Shown: positions 1 to 8,643, counted from the stretch's first letter. The stretch: DNA of 64,000 bases from Paraburkholderia haematera (GCF_905220975.1 NZ_CAJNBK010000018.1:62001-126000), one strand, 5' to 3'. The notes: a model not told the origin generated them from the letters alone. Numbers and translations are program-made.

Positions 1-94
1 CATGGCACTGGGCGGCGATCATGGTTAAGAATGGGAGCCGCAAACGAAGGCGGCCAGAGACGAAACAGGCAGCCAAAGAACGCGGCGCGAAAAT

Positions 95-166
95 AAAGCA
101 GCCGAAAACAAAGCGGCCGAAAACCAGGCAGCCGAAAACCAGGCCGGAAACAAAAAGACCGGAAAC
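95..166. repeat. 15-bp degenerate tandem repeat, about five units
   Basis: Three near-perfect 15-bp units (95-109, 110-124, 125-139) share the core GCCGAAAAC and are followed by two decayed units (140-151, 152-166). The array lies just past the 3' end of xsc and runs into its terminator. Because 15 is a multiple of 3, an open frame at 21-245 reads it as a basic pentapeptide repeat (KQPKT, KRPKT, RQPKT). That frame has no ribosome binding site, so I treat the array as non-coding. Confidence 0.6.
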
Positions 167-189
167 GGCAGGGGAAATCCCGTTTCCGG
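149..189 (-). terminator. Rho-independent terminator of xsc
   Basis: A perfect 10-bp inverted repeat (CCGGAAACGG at 159-168, CCGTTTCCGG at 180-189) has an 11-nt loop. On the minus strand it is followed by TCTTTTTGTTT. It sits about 60 bp beyond the xsc stop codon, in the right orientation to end that transcript. Confidence 0.75.
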
Positions 190-246
190 CCTGCCGGGCG
201 CGAGGAAATGTGCCTCCAGCGCCCGGACCGTCAGACAACGGCTGAA

Positions 247-2049
247 TCAAACATAGTCCTTGTACTTGTCGAGCAGACGTACCGGCTTGGCCAGCGCATC
301 GCGGCGGAACGGATCGCCGAGTTCGCGGGTGCACATGATCTCGATGATGGTGGTCTTGCCGTGGTTCATCTGTGCATCGATCGCACGCTTGAGCGCCGGG
401 CCGACGTCCTCGAGCCGGTCCACCGTGACCCCCTCGGCGCCCATCGCGCGAGCGATACCGGCAAAGCTCTGGTTGTCGAGTTCACCGGCGACGAAGCGGC
501 GGTTGTAGAAGTCCACCTGGTTCTTCTTCTCGGCGCCCCATTGCCGGTTGTGAAAAACCACCGCGGTGACCGGAATGTTGTGACGCACGCAGGTCATGGT
601 TTCCATCAGGCTCATGCCCCACGCACCGTCGCCGGCGTAGGAGACAGCGGGGCGATGGGGCGCCGCCACCTTGGCGCCGACGATGGTGGGGAACGCGTAG
701 CCGCAATTGCCCCAGCTCATCGCGGCGAAGAAGCTGCGCGGCTTGTTGAAACGCAGGTAGCTGTTGGCCACGGAGTTGATGTTGCCGATGTCGGTGGAGA
801 CCATCACGTCTTCCGGCATGGCCTTTTCGAGCTCGCGCAATACCTGGCGCGGGTGCAGATAGGTGCCGCCGCCAGGCGTGCGCTCGTTCTTCTGCTCCTC
901 GATCATGTCCAGGCTGTAGGGGTCGCGCTCATGCGTCCATTCATCCAGTTCCTTCTCCCATGCAGCCTTCTCAGCGGCGATCTGGCCCGCGCGTTCTTCA
1001 CGCGTGGCGTCGCAGGCGAGGGTGCGGCCTTCGAGGCGCTGCGTGAGCGCAACCGCGGCGGCCTTGGCGTCGCCGCAGATGCCTACGGAGATCTTCTTCA
1101 CGAGGCCGAGCATCTTGTGGTCGGCATCGATCTGGATGATTTTGGCGTTCTGCGGCCAGTAGTCCATGCCGTGCTGGGGCAGCGTGCCGAACGGTCCAAG
1201 ACGCGAACCAAGCGCGATCACCACGTCGGCGCGCTGCATCAGCTTCATCGCTGCCTTGGAGCCCTGATAGCCGAGCGGGCCGCACCACAGCGGGTGGCTG
1301 GCGGGGAAGGAGTCGTTATGCAGGTAGCTGTTGACGACCGGCGCGCCCAGGCGCTCGGCCAGCGCCTTGCATTCCTCGATCGCATCCGCCATGACCACGC
1401 CGCCGCCGGAGATGATGACGGGGAATTTCGCCTCGGCGAGTAGTTCGGCCGCTTCGTTCAGGCGTTGGTCGCCGCCGGGGCCGCGATCGAGACGCTGCGG
1501 CTGCGGAATCTCGGCCTTGATCTGGCCATAGAAGTAGTCGCGCGGAATGTTGAGCTGGGTCGGGCCCATCTCGGCCAGCGCGCGGTCGAAGCAGCGGCCG
1601 GTGAATTCAGCCATGCGCGCGGGATGGGTCACGTGGCCCTGATACTTGGTGAACTCCTGGAACATCGGGAGTTGCTTCGCTTCCTGGAAGCCGCCCAGAC
1701 CGATGCCCATAGTGCCGGCCTCGGGCGTGATCATGACCACGGGGCTGTGAGCCCAATACGCCGCGGCGATGGCGGTCACGCAATTGCTGATGCCCGGGCC
1801 GTTCTGGCCGATCACCACGCCATGTCGGCCCGACACGCGGGCATAGCCGTCGGCCATGTGGCCGGCGCCCTGCTCGTGCACCACGGGAATGAGACGGATG
1901 CCGGCGGGCGCGAAGATGTCCATGGCGTCCATGAAGGCCGAGCCCATGATGCCGAACATGTCGGTCACGCCGTTCGCGGCCAGGGTTTCGACGAATGCTT
2001 CCGACGGGGTCATGGCCTGCGGGCCGCTGATGGGGGTGTGATCGCTCAT
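247..2049 (-). CDS. xsc: Sulfoacetaldehyde acetyltransferase (Xsc)
   Basis: This thiamine-diphosphate enzyme converts sulfoacetaldehyde plus phosphate to acetyl phosphate and sulfite, and is the shared C-S cleavage step for taurine and sulfoacetate breakdown. The 600-residue product has the normal length and the whole acetolactate-synthase-type layout. The activating glutamate is E59 in VVHEQGAGHMADGYAR, the central domain follows, and the C-terminal ThDP/Mg site reads GDGAWGMS...NRQWG. The N-terminal MTPSEAFVETLAANGVTDMFGIMGSAFMDAMD is very typical of Xsc rather than of acetolactate synthase. The gene has its own leader with an IclR-like palindrome 29 bp upstream of the start and a terminator downstream. 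Nearby tauABC, tauR and sauSTU support the assignment. It is cytoplasmic. Phosphotransacetylase is not in the window. Confidence 0.95.
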   Translation of the reverse strand: MSDHTPISGPQAMTPSEAFVETLAANGVTDMFGIMGSAFMDAMDIFAPAGIRLIPVVHEQGAGHMADGYARVSGRHGVVIGQNGPGISNCVTAIAAAYWAHSPVVMITPEAGTMGIGLGGFQEAKQLPMFQEFTKYQGHVTHPARMAEFTGRCFDRALAEMGPTQLNIPRDYFYGQIKAEIPQPQRLDRGPGGDQRLNEAAELLAEAKFPVIISGGGVVMADAIEECKALAERLGAPVVNSYLHNDSFPASHPLWCGPLGYQGSKAAMKLMQRADVVIALGSRLGPFGTLPQHGMDYWPQNAKIIQIDADHKMLGLVKKISVGICGDAKAAAVALTQRLEGRTLACDATREERAGQIAAEKAAWEKELDEWTHERDPYSLDMIEEQKNERTPGGGTYLHPRQVLRELEKAMPEDVMVSTDIGNINSVANSYLRFNKPRSFFAAMSWGNCGYAFPTIVGAKVAAPHRPAVSYAGDGAWGMSLMETMTCVRHNIPVTAVVFHNRQWGAEKKNQVDFYNRRFVAGELDNQSFAGIARAMGAEGVTVDRLEDVGPALKRAIDAQMNHGKTTIIEIMCTRELGDPFRRDALAKPVRLLDKYKDYV

Positions 2050-2077
2050 GAGGCTTGTCTCCGCTGTTTAATGAAAC

Positions 2078-2102
2078 CGGAACATTTTGTTCCGAAAAAT
2101 GG
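2078..2102. promoter_or_regulatory. IclR-type operator candidate upstream of xsc
   Basis: CGGAACATTTTGTTCCG (2078-2094) is a perfect 17-bp palindrome. It overlaps GTTCCGAAAAATGG (2089-2102), which matches 13 of 14 bases of GTTCCGGAAAATGG at 9409-9422, directly upstream of the first IclR gene. It lies 29-53 bp upstream of the xsc start codon. I infer that this IclR protein binds both places. Confidence 0.55.
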
Positions 2103-2218
2103 TTATCTAAAATGTAGAGCATGCACCCACGATGGTCAATAGGTGATGCTAGATAAACGGTACAAATTGTCTCGAAAATTAATGAATGCGATGCTGCGAA
2201 GGATGCGCGGGACGCGGC

Positions 2219-3673
2219 TCAATCCCACGGCAGCGAATAGGTCTTCACGTTGGTGAAGCTTTTCATCGCTTCCTGCACGCCTTCCTTGTAGCCAAGACCC
2301 GAATCCTTGATGCCGCCGAACGGCGTCAACTCGAGCCGGTAACCCGGTACTTCACGCACGTTCACGCTGCCCACCTGCAGTTCGGCGATAAAGCGCGTGA
2401 TGTAATCGAGGCGGTTCGTGCAGACCGATGACGAGAGCCCGTAGTCAGTCGAATTGGAGAGGCGGATCGCGTCGTCGATATCGTGAAAGCGGATCACCGG
2501 CGACACGGGCCCGAAGGTTTCGTATTTGACGAACGGCATGTCGGGGGTCACATGATCGAGCACCGTTGGCGAATACAGCGCGCCGTCGCGGAGATTGCCG
2601 AGCAGCAGGGTCGCGCCGCGGCTGATCGCATCGTTCACCTGAGCTTCGAAGAAGGTCGCCGCGGCTTCGTCGATAACCGTGCCCATGTCGGTCGCCGGAT
2701 CGGTGGGGTCGCCATAGCGTATGGCCCGGGTCTTCTCCACGAGCAACTCGACGAACCTGTCGGCCACGGCTTCGTGCACGAGAATCCGCTTGACCGCGGT
2801 ACACCGCTGGCCCGAGTTTTTGTAGGAGCCCGCGACGGCGAGCGTGCTCGCTTCTTCCAGGTCGGCGTCTTCCATCACGATGATCGGATCGTTACCGCCG
2901 AGTTCGAGCACCGCGCGCCGATATCCCATCTTGCTGGCGATGGATTTGCCGATCTGCACGCCGCCCGTGAAGGTGATCAGATCGACGTGTTCGTTCGTGA
3001 TCAGTTCGTCGGCGATCTCTTTCGGGTCGCCGGTGACGACCTGAAGCATTTCTTGCGGCAGGCCGGCTTCGTAAAGGATGTCCGCGAGCAGGTAGGTGGA
3101 CAGCGGCACCTTCTCGGAGGGTTTGACGACGATGCGATTGTTGGTCGCGATGGAGGGCACGATTTTGTGCGCAACCTGATTCATCGGATGATTGAACGGG
3201 GTGATCGCGGAGATCACGCCGAGCAACGGATCACGCTGGGTGTAGACGCGGCGCTTCTTGCCGTGCGGCGTGAGATCGCAGGAGAACACCTGGCCGTCGT
3301 CCTTCAGCGCTTCATTGGCGCCGAACGTCATGACGTCGGCAACGCGGCCAGCTTCGTATAGCGAGTCTTTCATGCACAGGCCGGACTCGGCGGTGATCAG
3401 AGCGGCAATTTCTTCAGTACGCCGACGGACCATGTCCGCTGCGCGGAGCAGGATCTGCGAGCGCTCGTAGCGTGTGAGCCGCGCCCGATATGGGTGTGCC
3501 CAGGCAAAGGCGCGTTGCACGTCGGCCAGCGTCGCCTTGGGCACCGTGCCAACCAGTTCACCGTTATAGGGGTTGAAGACTTCGATGATCTCCGCGCGCC
3601 GGATCTTTTCTCCGCCGATGCGCAGCGCTTCATGACGGACCTGCCACTGCCGTACTTCCGCGATCGAATTCAT
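2219..3673 (-). CDS. NAD(P)-dependent aldehyde dehydrogenase, phosphono-/sulfoacetaldehyde type
   Basis: This is a classical aldehyde dehydrogenase of 484 residues. The active site is complete, with catalytic C291 in NSGQRCTAVKR and general base E257 in LELGG. The sequence resembles the PhnY class that oxidises phosphonoacetaldehyde to phosphonoacetate. No other phosphonate gene is present and xsc lies directly downstream, so the likelier substrate is sulfoacetaldehyde, giving sulfoacetate. The start at 3673 is chosen for the GGAGG site just upstream; a 52-codon extension lacks such a site and does not look like protein. The gene is separated from tauC by a hairpin. General aldehyde detoxification remains possible. 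Confidence 0.8.
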   Translation of the reverse strand: MNSIAEVRQWQVRHEALRIGGEKIRRAEIIEVFNPYNGELVGTVPKATLADVQRAFAWAHPYRARLTRYERSQILLRAADMVRRRTEEIAALITAESGLCMKDSLYEAGRVADVMTFGANEALKDDGQVFSCDLTPHGKKRRVYTQRDPLLGVISAITPFNHPMNQVAHKIVPSIATNNRIVVKPSEKVPLSTYLLADILYEAGLPQEMLQVVTGDPKEIADELITNEHVDLITFTGGVQIGKSIASKMGYRRAVLELGGNDPIIVMEDADLEEASTLAVAGSYKNSGQRCTAVKRILVHEAVADRFVELLVEKTRAIRYGDPTDPATDMGTVIDEAAATFFEAQVNDAISRGATLLLGNLRDGALYSPTVLDHVTPDMPFVKYETFGPVSPVIRFHDIDDAIRLSNSTDYGLSSSVCTNRLDYITRFIAELQVGSVNVREVPGYRLELTPFGGIKDSGLGYKEGVQEAMKSFTNVKTYSLPWD

Positions 3674-3856
3674 ACTGCCTCCAGCGATAACCGATAGCTG
3701 AAGTATTGCGGAGGGCGCGGCAAGCCGAGTAGTGCCAGCCGCCGCCAATCGCTGAGTCCAAGCCGGCGTGGGACGCTGTACGGCGCCGACGCTAATTCCC
3801 CCTCGCCGCGGTGTGCGCCTCGAACGCAATCAGCTGGGAGACGCCCCGCGCCATAA

Positions 3857-3883
3857 GACAAACGCGGCCGCTATCGGGCCGCG
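3857..3883 (-). terminator. Putative terminator after tauABC
   Basis: A 7-bp GC stem (CGCGGCC at 3863-3869, GGCCGCG at 3877-3883) is followed on the minus strand by TTTGTC. It lies 23 bp past the tauC stop, so the aldehyde dehydrogenase is probably a separate unit. The T run is short. Confidence 0.5.
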
Positions 3884-3905
3884 CTAAATCAATCAAACTT
3901 GCCGG

Positions 3906-4826
3906 TCAAACCCGGCCTTTCCACGGCACCAGCACACGCTCCAGGTGGCGCATCAGCAAATCGAAGCACAAAGCAAAGAAGCCGATGACGACAATGCCCA
4001 TGATCACCACGTCGCTCGCGAGAAACTCCGCGGCGTTGAGCACCATGAAGCCGAGGCCGCTGGTCGACGCCACCATTTCCGCGGCAACCAGTGTCGTCCA
4101 GCCCACGCCGATGCCGATCCGCATCCCCGTGAAAATCTCCGGCAGCGCGGATTTCAGGATCACATACAGCACCACCTGCGTGCGCGAGGCGCCCATCGAA
4201 TAGGCCGCATGAATTTGCTCGATCGACACAGAACGCACACCGGATCGTGCTGCGATGGCGAGCGGCGCGAAGATGGCCAGATAGATGAGAAAGACCTTGG
4301 AGAATTCACCAATGCCGAACCAGATGATGATGAGCGGCAAATAGGCGAGCGGCGGAAGCGGCCGGTAGAACTCGATGGGCGGATCGAACATTCCGCGTGC
4401 AAAGCGCGAGACCCCCATCATGACGCCGATTGGAATGGCGGTCACGCAGGCGAGCGCGAAGGCGCCGAACACGCGCAGCAAGCTGATGGCCGTGTGCTGG
4501 GCGAGCGTGGAACCGGCGAAACCCTCGGTGGCGACATAGACGAACTTCGCGTACACCGCTTGCGGCGACGGAAGAAAGAGCGGCTTGATCCAGTGCAGGT
4601 TCGTTGCGACAAACCACAGCCCGACGAATAGGGCGACCGTCACGAGGCTCGTCAGGATGCTGCTGCCCTGGCCGGGTACGCCGAACGTGTCGCCTGGCTT
4701 CGCGGGTTTCTTGGCGAGAAGCCGTGGACGTCGACCGGGTGTGCGCGGCGGCTCCATCGGCGTGTCGGCGCCGAGCGAGGCCTGCTGGCCGTGCGCCAAT
4801 GCATGAGCCCGTTTTGAACTAAACAT
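3906..4826 (-). CDS. tauC: Taurine/sulfonate ABC transporter permease (TauC)
   Basis: This is the inner-membrane permease of an ABC importer for taurine or a related sulfonate, 306 residues long. It is a BPD_transp_1 protein with about six membrane segments. The first follows a roughly 50-residue polar N-terminus, and the coupling-loop EAA-like region lies around AAYSMGASRTQVVLYVILKSALPEIFTGMRIGIG. The start overlaps the tauB stop by 8 bp (ATGTTTAG), showing translational coupling. It shares an operon with tauB and tauA. The order tauA-tauB-tauC matches known taurine importers, but no tauD dioxygenase follows, so this copy is likely for carbon supply rather than sulfur starvation. Confidence 0.9.
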   Translation of the reverse strand: MFSSKRAHALAHGQQASLGADTPMEPPRTPGRRPRLLAKKPAKPGDTFGVPGQGSSILTSLVTVALFVGLWFVATNLHWIKPLFLPSPQAVYAKFVYVATEGFAGSTLAQHTAISLLRVFGAFALACVTAIPIGVMMGVSRFARGMFDPPIEFYRPLPPLAYLPLIIIWFGIGEFSKVFLIYLAIFAPLAIAARSGVRSVSIEQIHAAYSMGASRTQVVLYVILKSALPEIFTGMRIGIGVGWTTLVAAEMVASTSGLGFMVLNAAEFLASDVVIMGIVVIGFFALCFDLLMRHLERVLVPWKGRV

Positions 4827-5634
4827 GTGTCACCTCGGCTTCGGCAGCGTGCATTTTCTCGTCGCCGTAAATGATGCTGAGCACGCGCTCGCGCATGTCG
4901 ATGAAATCGGGGCTCGACTTGATGGCGCGCGCGTCGCGTGTTTCGAGAAAGCGCCGGTTGAAATCCAGCTCGTAGGTGTGCGTGATGCGCCCGGGACGCG
5001 GCGACATCACGATCAGGTGGCTGGCCAGAAAGAGCGCTTCCTCAACACTGTGCGTGATGAAGAAGAACATCTTGCTGGTCTTCGTCCAGACGTCGAGCAG
5101 CAGTTCCTGAATGGTTTCGCGGGTCAGCGCGTCGAGCGCGGCCATCGGCTCGTCCATCAGCAGCATGGCGGGGTCGCAGGTTAGCGCGCGGGCGATGCCG
5201 ACGCGCTGCTGCATCCCGCCCGAGAGCTGATAGATCATGTGCTTGTGAAAATCCTGCAAGCCGACCAGCGCCAGATTGCGCGCGGCGATCTCGCGCCGCT
5301 GCGCTTTCGGCACGCCCTGAAGCTTCAGGCCGAACTCGGCGTTATCGATCACGTTGAGCCAGGGCAACAGGGCGTGCTTCTGGAACACGACGCCGCGGTC
5401 GGCGCCCGGACCTGCGATCGGCGAACCGCCGAGCAGCAACTCGCCGCTGGTCGGCGCGATGAAACCCGCCATGAGCGAGAGCAGGGTGGTCTTGCCACAA
5501 CCCGATGCACCGAGCGCGACCACGAAGTCGCCCGAGTTGATGGTCAGATTGATGTTGTCGAGCGCATGCACCGTCTGACCCGCCTTGCGCCCCGGAAAGA
5601 CCACGCTCACATCCTTGACTCTCATGCTTTCCAT
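4819..5634 (-). CDS. tauB: Taurine/sulfonate ABC transporter ATP-binding protein (TauB)
   Basis: This is the cytoplasmic ATPase energising the TauABC importer, 271 residues long. The Walker A motif is GASGCGKTT (about residues 42-50), the signature is LSGGMQQRVGIARAL, and the Walker B is MLLMDEPMAALDALTR, followed by a switch histidine in FFITHSVEEALFLA. This is the usual nitrate/sulfonate/taurine subfamily layout. An AGGAGGC site precedes the start. It is 39 bp downstream of tauA and overlaps tauC. Confidence 0.92.
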   Translation of the reverse strand: MESMRVKDVSVVFPGRKAGQTVHALDNINLTINSGDFVVALGASGCGKTTLLSLMAGFIAPTSGELLLGGSPIAGPGADRGVVFQKHALLPWLNVIDNAEFGLKLQGVPKAQRREIAARNLALVGLQDFHKHMIYQLSGGMQQRVGIARALTCDPAMLLMDEPMAALDALTRETIQELLLDVWTKTSKMFFFITHSVEEALFLASHLIVMSPRPGRITHTYELDFNRRFLETRDARAIKSSPDFIDMRERVLSIIYGDEKMHAAEAEVTHV

Positions 5635-5673
5635 GTTGCCTCCTGATTCAACGGAAACCGCCTACCTCTTACA

Positions 5674-6732
5674 TCATTTGAGTTTCATGGCCGCTTCGGC
5701 ATAAGCGGGGGTCACGAACTTCGAGTAATCGGGCAACACCGCGCTGATCTGCTTCTGATCCTTCAGGAAGTTGGCCGTGTCTTTCAGCGCGAATGTCGCG
5801 CGGCCCGCACTGCCGCCACCCAGCCATTGCGAGGAGGCCTGCTCCTGGAGCGTCGGGAAGGCATAGAGCGAGAGCGACTCCGGCACGTCGGCCGGCGAAC
5901 CGCCGATCATCTTCGCGATGGCGGCGGCCTGCGGCGAGGTGGCATTCCATTGTGCGGCGTTTTTGCGGTATTGATCGTCAGCATTGGCGATGGCTCTCAC
6001 GAGTTTTGCCATGAAGTCCTTATGCGCCTCACCCCATTGACGATCGACCGCAATGCCGTCGAAGGTCGGTTTGCCGAGCTTGGACAGGTCGCCGGACGTA
6101 ATCAGGACCTTGCCGCTCTTCTTCAATTGGGCGAGCGCCGGGTCCCATACGTAGGCGGCGTCGATATCGCCGCGCTCCCACGCCGCGACCAGCTGGTTCG
6201 GCTGCATGTTGAGGATCTTCACCTCGGACGGATTGATGCCCCAATGCTGCAGCGCGAACATGGTGTGATAGTGCGTCGTCGAGACGAACGGCACGCCGAT
6301 TGTTTTGCCCTTCAGGTCAGACGGTTTCGTGATGCCCGAGCCGTTGCGGACGACCATCGCTTCGGCCTGGTTGATGTTGTCCAGAATCCAGAAGAGCTGC
6401 AGATCGAGTCCCTGGCTCACCGCCGCCGCGAGCGGGCTCGAGCCGATCACGCCGACCTTCACGTCGCCCGAGGCCATGGCGGTCGCGACCTTCGCGCCGG
6501 ATTCGAACTGTCGCCAGTTGATCTTGTAGCCCGTCTCTTTTTCGATGGAGCCGCTCGCGATCGCGACGACCCATGGGTCGACGATCTGCTGATAGGCTAT
6601 CGTGACCTCCTTGTCCTGCGCGTAGCTGGCTGGCGCCACCGCACAGGCCAGCGCGGCCAAGGCCGCCACAGTCACGCGGCGCGTCAGATCGCCAAACCAG
6701 CGGGACAACTTCGGGTGTGTGTCGCTTTTCAT
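5674..6732 (-). CDS. tauA: Taurine/sulfonate ABC transporter substrate-binding protein (TauA)
   Basis: This is the periplasmic solute-binding protein of the importer, 352 residues long. An N-terminal signal peptide runs to about residue 39 (hydrophobic VAALAALACAVAPASYAQ). The mature part begins KEVTIAYQQIVDPWVVAI and has the SsuA/TauA fold, with IGSSPLAAAVSQGLDLQLFW in the ligand cleft region. A GGAGAC site precedes the ATG. It is the first gene of tauABC, divergent from tauR across a 300-bp control region that carries TauR-like sites. Taurine is favoured over other sulfonates by the tauR neighbour. Confidence 0.92.
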   Translation of the reverse strand: MKSDTHPKLSRWFGDLTRRVTVAALAALACAVAPASYAQDKEVTIAYQQIVDPWVVAIASGSIEKETGYKINWRQFESGAKVATAMASGDVKVGVIGSSPLAAAVSQGLDLQLFWILDNINQAEAMVVRNGSGITKPSDLKGKTIGVPFVSTTHYHTMFALQHWGINPSEVKILNMQPNQLVAAWERGDIDAAYVWDPALAQLKKSGKVLITSGDLSKLGKPTFDGIAVDRQWGEAHKDFMAKLVRAIANADDQYRKNAAQWNATSPQAAAIAKMIGGSPADVPESLSLYAFPTLQEQASSQWLGGGSAGRATFALKDTANFLKDQKQISAVLPDYSKFVTPAYAEAAMKLK

Positions 6733-7032
6733 CGTAGGTCTCCAGAATGGCCGTGTAGGTACGCGAATACACGTGAATTCAACGCACGCCGACGGGGGCT
6801 TGTCCCAATCGTCGACAATGGGTTGATGCGAGTATCGTCAGTAAAAAATGTTGCAGGTTAGGGCCAGACGTGGCTGATCGTTGAGTCCACAGCGCTGCAC
6901 CAGGATGGGCCGTAGCGCTGGGCGGGCCGGCAGCCGCCCGGGGGCGGCTGGCAGGCGTTTTTTTGCGCGTCCACAATGCCGGTGTCCGCCTTCGTGCGGG
7001 TGGGCCCCGCCTACAAAAAAACAGGAGAAAGC
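6733..7032. promoter_or_regulatory. Divergent tauA/tauR control region
   Basis: This 300-bp intergenic region contains two direct repeats read on the minus strand: CTGGCCCTAA (6858-6867 reversed) and GTGGACTCAA (6881-6890 reversed). They match 9 and 8 of 10 bases of the CTGGACYTAA repeat I recall for TauR of Rhodobacter capsulatus. Their 23-bp register is about two helical turns, as expected for a MocR dimer. The rest holds no other gene that I can see. Confidence 0.55.
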
Positions 7033-8559
7033 ATGGCAAGTCGCACCTCGGTGGCCCTATGGACCCAGCGGTTCCAGCGCTCACCCGAGTCTAATATGAG
7101 CCTCCAGGGCCAAATTCGCCAGATGCTGGTGGCCGCGATTCTGGACGGGCAACTGCTGCCGGATCACGCGTTGCCGTCCAGCCGGGAGCTGGCCGACCAG
7201 CTGAGCGTCGCTCGCAATACGGTTGTGCTCGCGTATCAGCAACTGGTTGAGGAGGGCTATCTGATTTCGCGCGAGCGCAGCGGGCATTTCGTCAACCCGG
7301 CGATCCTCGAAGGGCGGCACGAATTTGCGCCGCTGCAAACCGTCCCGGGGCAGGCGGCCAATGAGTCGCTAGCAAGGCCGGACTGGAACCAGCGCGTCAA
7401 AAAACGGCCCTCATCGCAACGCAACATCGTCAAGCCGGGGAACTGGCTGACTTACGAATATCCCTTTATTTACGGGCAGTTTGACCAGTCGCTGTTTCCG
7501 ACCAACGACTGGCGCGAATGCTGCATGAAGGCGCTGTCGGTCATGGAGATCCGCAACTGGGCGCCGGACCTGATTGAGCGCGACGACGATACGCTAATCC
7601 AGCAGATCCGCACGCGCGTGTTGCCGCGGCGCGGCGTGTTTGCCATGCCGGACGAAATCGTCGTAACGATCGGCTGCCAGCAGGCGCTCTATCTGATCGC
7701 GGATCTGCTGGCGAGCGAGCGGACCACGATCGGCTTTGAAAACCCGGGCTATCCGGATGCGCGCAATATCTTCGAGAACCGCAATGCGCGGCTGCAGCCG
7801 TTGCCTGTCGATAGCGGCGGCGTGCGCCCGGTCGAGGATGCCGATCTGCTCGCAAAATGCGACTACGTCTATGTCACGCCAAGCCACCAGTGCCCGACCA
7901 CGGCCACCATGCCGATCGAGCGGCGCCATGCGCTGCTGGAACAGGCGCAGGCCCATGATTTCGTGCTGATCGAAGACGACTACGAGAGCGAAAACAACTT
8001 CTCCGGCATGCCGCACCCGGCGTTGAAGAGCCTGGATACGGCGGACCGGGTGATCTATATCGGCAGTCTGTCGAAGACTTTTGCGCCAGGGCTGCGGCTG
8101 GGTTACATCGTCGGACCGCGTGAGCTGGTCCGCGAACTTCGTGCGTTGCGGCGCCTGATGGTGCGGCACCCGGCGGCCTATATTCAGCGCGCCTTTGCCA
8201 CCTTTCTGGCGCTCGGCCACCACGATGCGCTGCTGCGGCGGCTCGCTCACGCCTATCGGGAGCGCGCCCAGGCGCTGATGACGGCGCTCGACACGCACCT
8301 TCCCGAAGCGCGCTATCTGCCGGTGGGGGGCGGCGCGTCGTGCTGGGTCGAGGGGCCGCCATGGCTCGATGCGACACGCCTCGCCGCGGATGCGCAGGAA
8401 CACGGCATTCTGATCGAACTGGGGCGCGTCTTTTTCATGACCGGACTGGAGCAGAATCACTGCTTCCGGATGGGCTTTTCGGCCATCAAGCTCGAAAAGA
8501 TCGACGAGGGCGTGCGCCTGCTCGCGGAGCTCGTGCGTGCGCAGGAGCCCGAAGCTTAA
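7033..8559 (+). CDS. tauR: MocR/GntR-type taurine regulator with aminotransferase domain (TauR)
   Basis: This is a PLP-dependent transcription factor of 508 residues. The N-terminal winged helix (about residues 20-85) reads LRDQ-like LQGQIRQMLVAAILDGQLLPDHALPSSRELADQLSVARNTVVLAYQQL. The C-terminal class-I aminotransferase-like domain includes the PLP lysine in YIGSLSKTFAPGLRLGY. TauR of this family activates taurine transaminase and xsc genes. The start at 7033 is chosen for the AGGAGAAAGC site; the longer frame has none. It is divergent from tauABC, and the last codon runs straight into a 12-bp repeat array. Confidence 0.88.
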   Translation: MASRTSVALWTQRFQRSPESNMSLQGQIRQMLVAAILDGQLLPDHALPSSRELADQLSVARNTVVLAYQQLVEEGYLISRERSGHFVNPAILEGRHEFAPLQTVPGQAANESLARPDWNQRVKKRPSSQRNIVKPGNWLTYEYPFIYGQFDQSLFPTNDWRECCMKALSVMEIRNWAPDLIERDDDTLIQQIRTRVLPRRGVFAMPDEIVVTIGCQQALYLIADLLASERTTIGFENPGYPDARNIFENRNARLQPLPVDSGGVRPVEDADLLAKCDYVYVTPSHQCPTTATMPIERRHALLEQAQAHDFVLIEDDYESENNFSGMPHPALKSLDTADRVIYIGSLSKTFAPGLRLGYIVGPRELVRELRALRRLMVRHPAAYIQRAFATFLALGHHDALLRRLAHAYRERAQALMTALDTHLPEARYLPVGGGASCWVEGPPWLDATRLAADAQEHGILIELGRVFFMTGLEQNHCFRMGFSAIKLEKIDEGVRLLAELVRAQEPEA

Positions 8560-8643
8560 GCGGTGGAATAAGCGGTGGAATAAGCGGTGGAATAAGCCGC
8601 GGAATAAGCCGTGGATCGAGCGGCTGGATAAGCCGCTCGATAG
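8560..8643. repeat. 12-bp tandem repeat, seven units
   Basis: Seven consecutive 12-bp units begin at the base after the tauR stop. Three are identical (GCGGTGGAATAA at 8560, 8572, 8584), then four are progressively diverged (8596, 8608, 8620, 8632). The array fills nearly all the space between tauR and the convergent IclR gene. A hairpin is embedded in the last units. Confidence 0.8.
8618..8638. terminator. Hairpin between convergent tauR and iclR
   Basis: GAGCGGC (8618-8624) pairs perfectly with GCCGCTC (8632-8638) across a 7-nt loop. It is made from the two least regular units of the tandem array. There is no clear T run on either strand, so bidirectional termination is only plausible. Confidence 0.4.

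Noticed and set aside
21..245. 74-residue basic frame with KxPKT repeats
   Set aside because: It has no ribosome site, is made of a DNA tandem repeat, and contains the xsc terminator hairpin.
247..2049. Acetolactate synthase large subunit
   Set aside because: N-terminal and C-terminal sequence and the tau/sau neighbours fit Xsc; no small regulatory subunit gene is adjacent.
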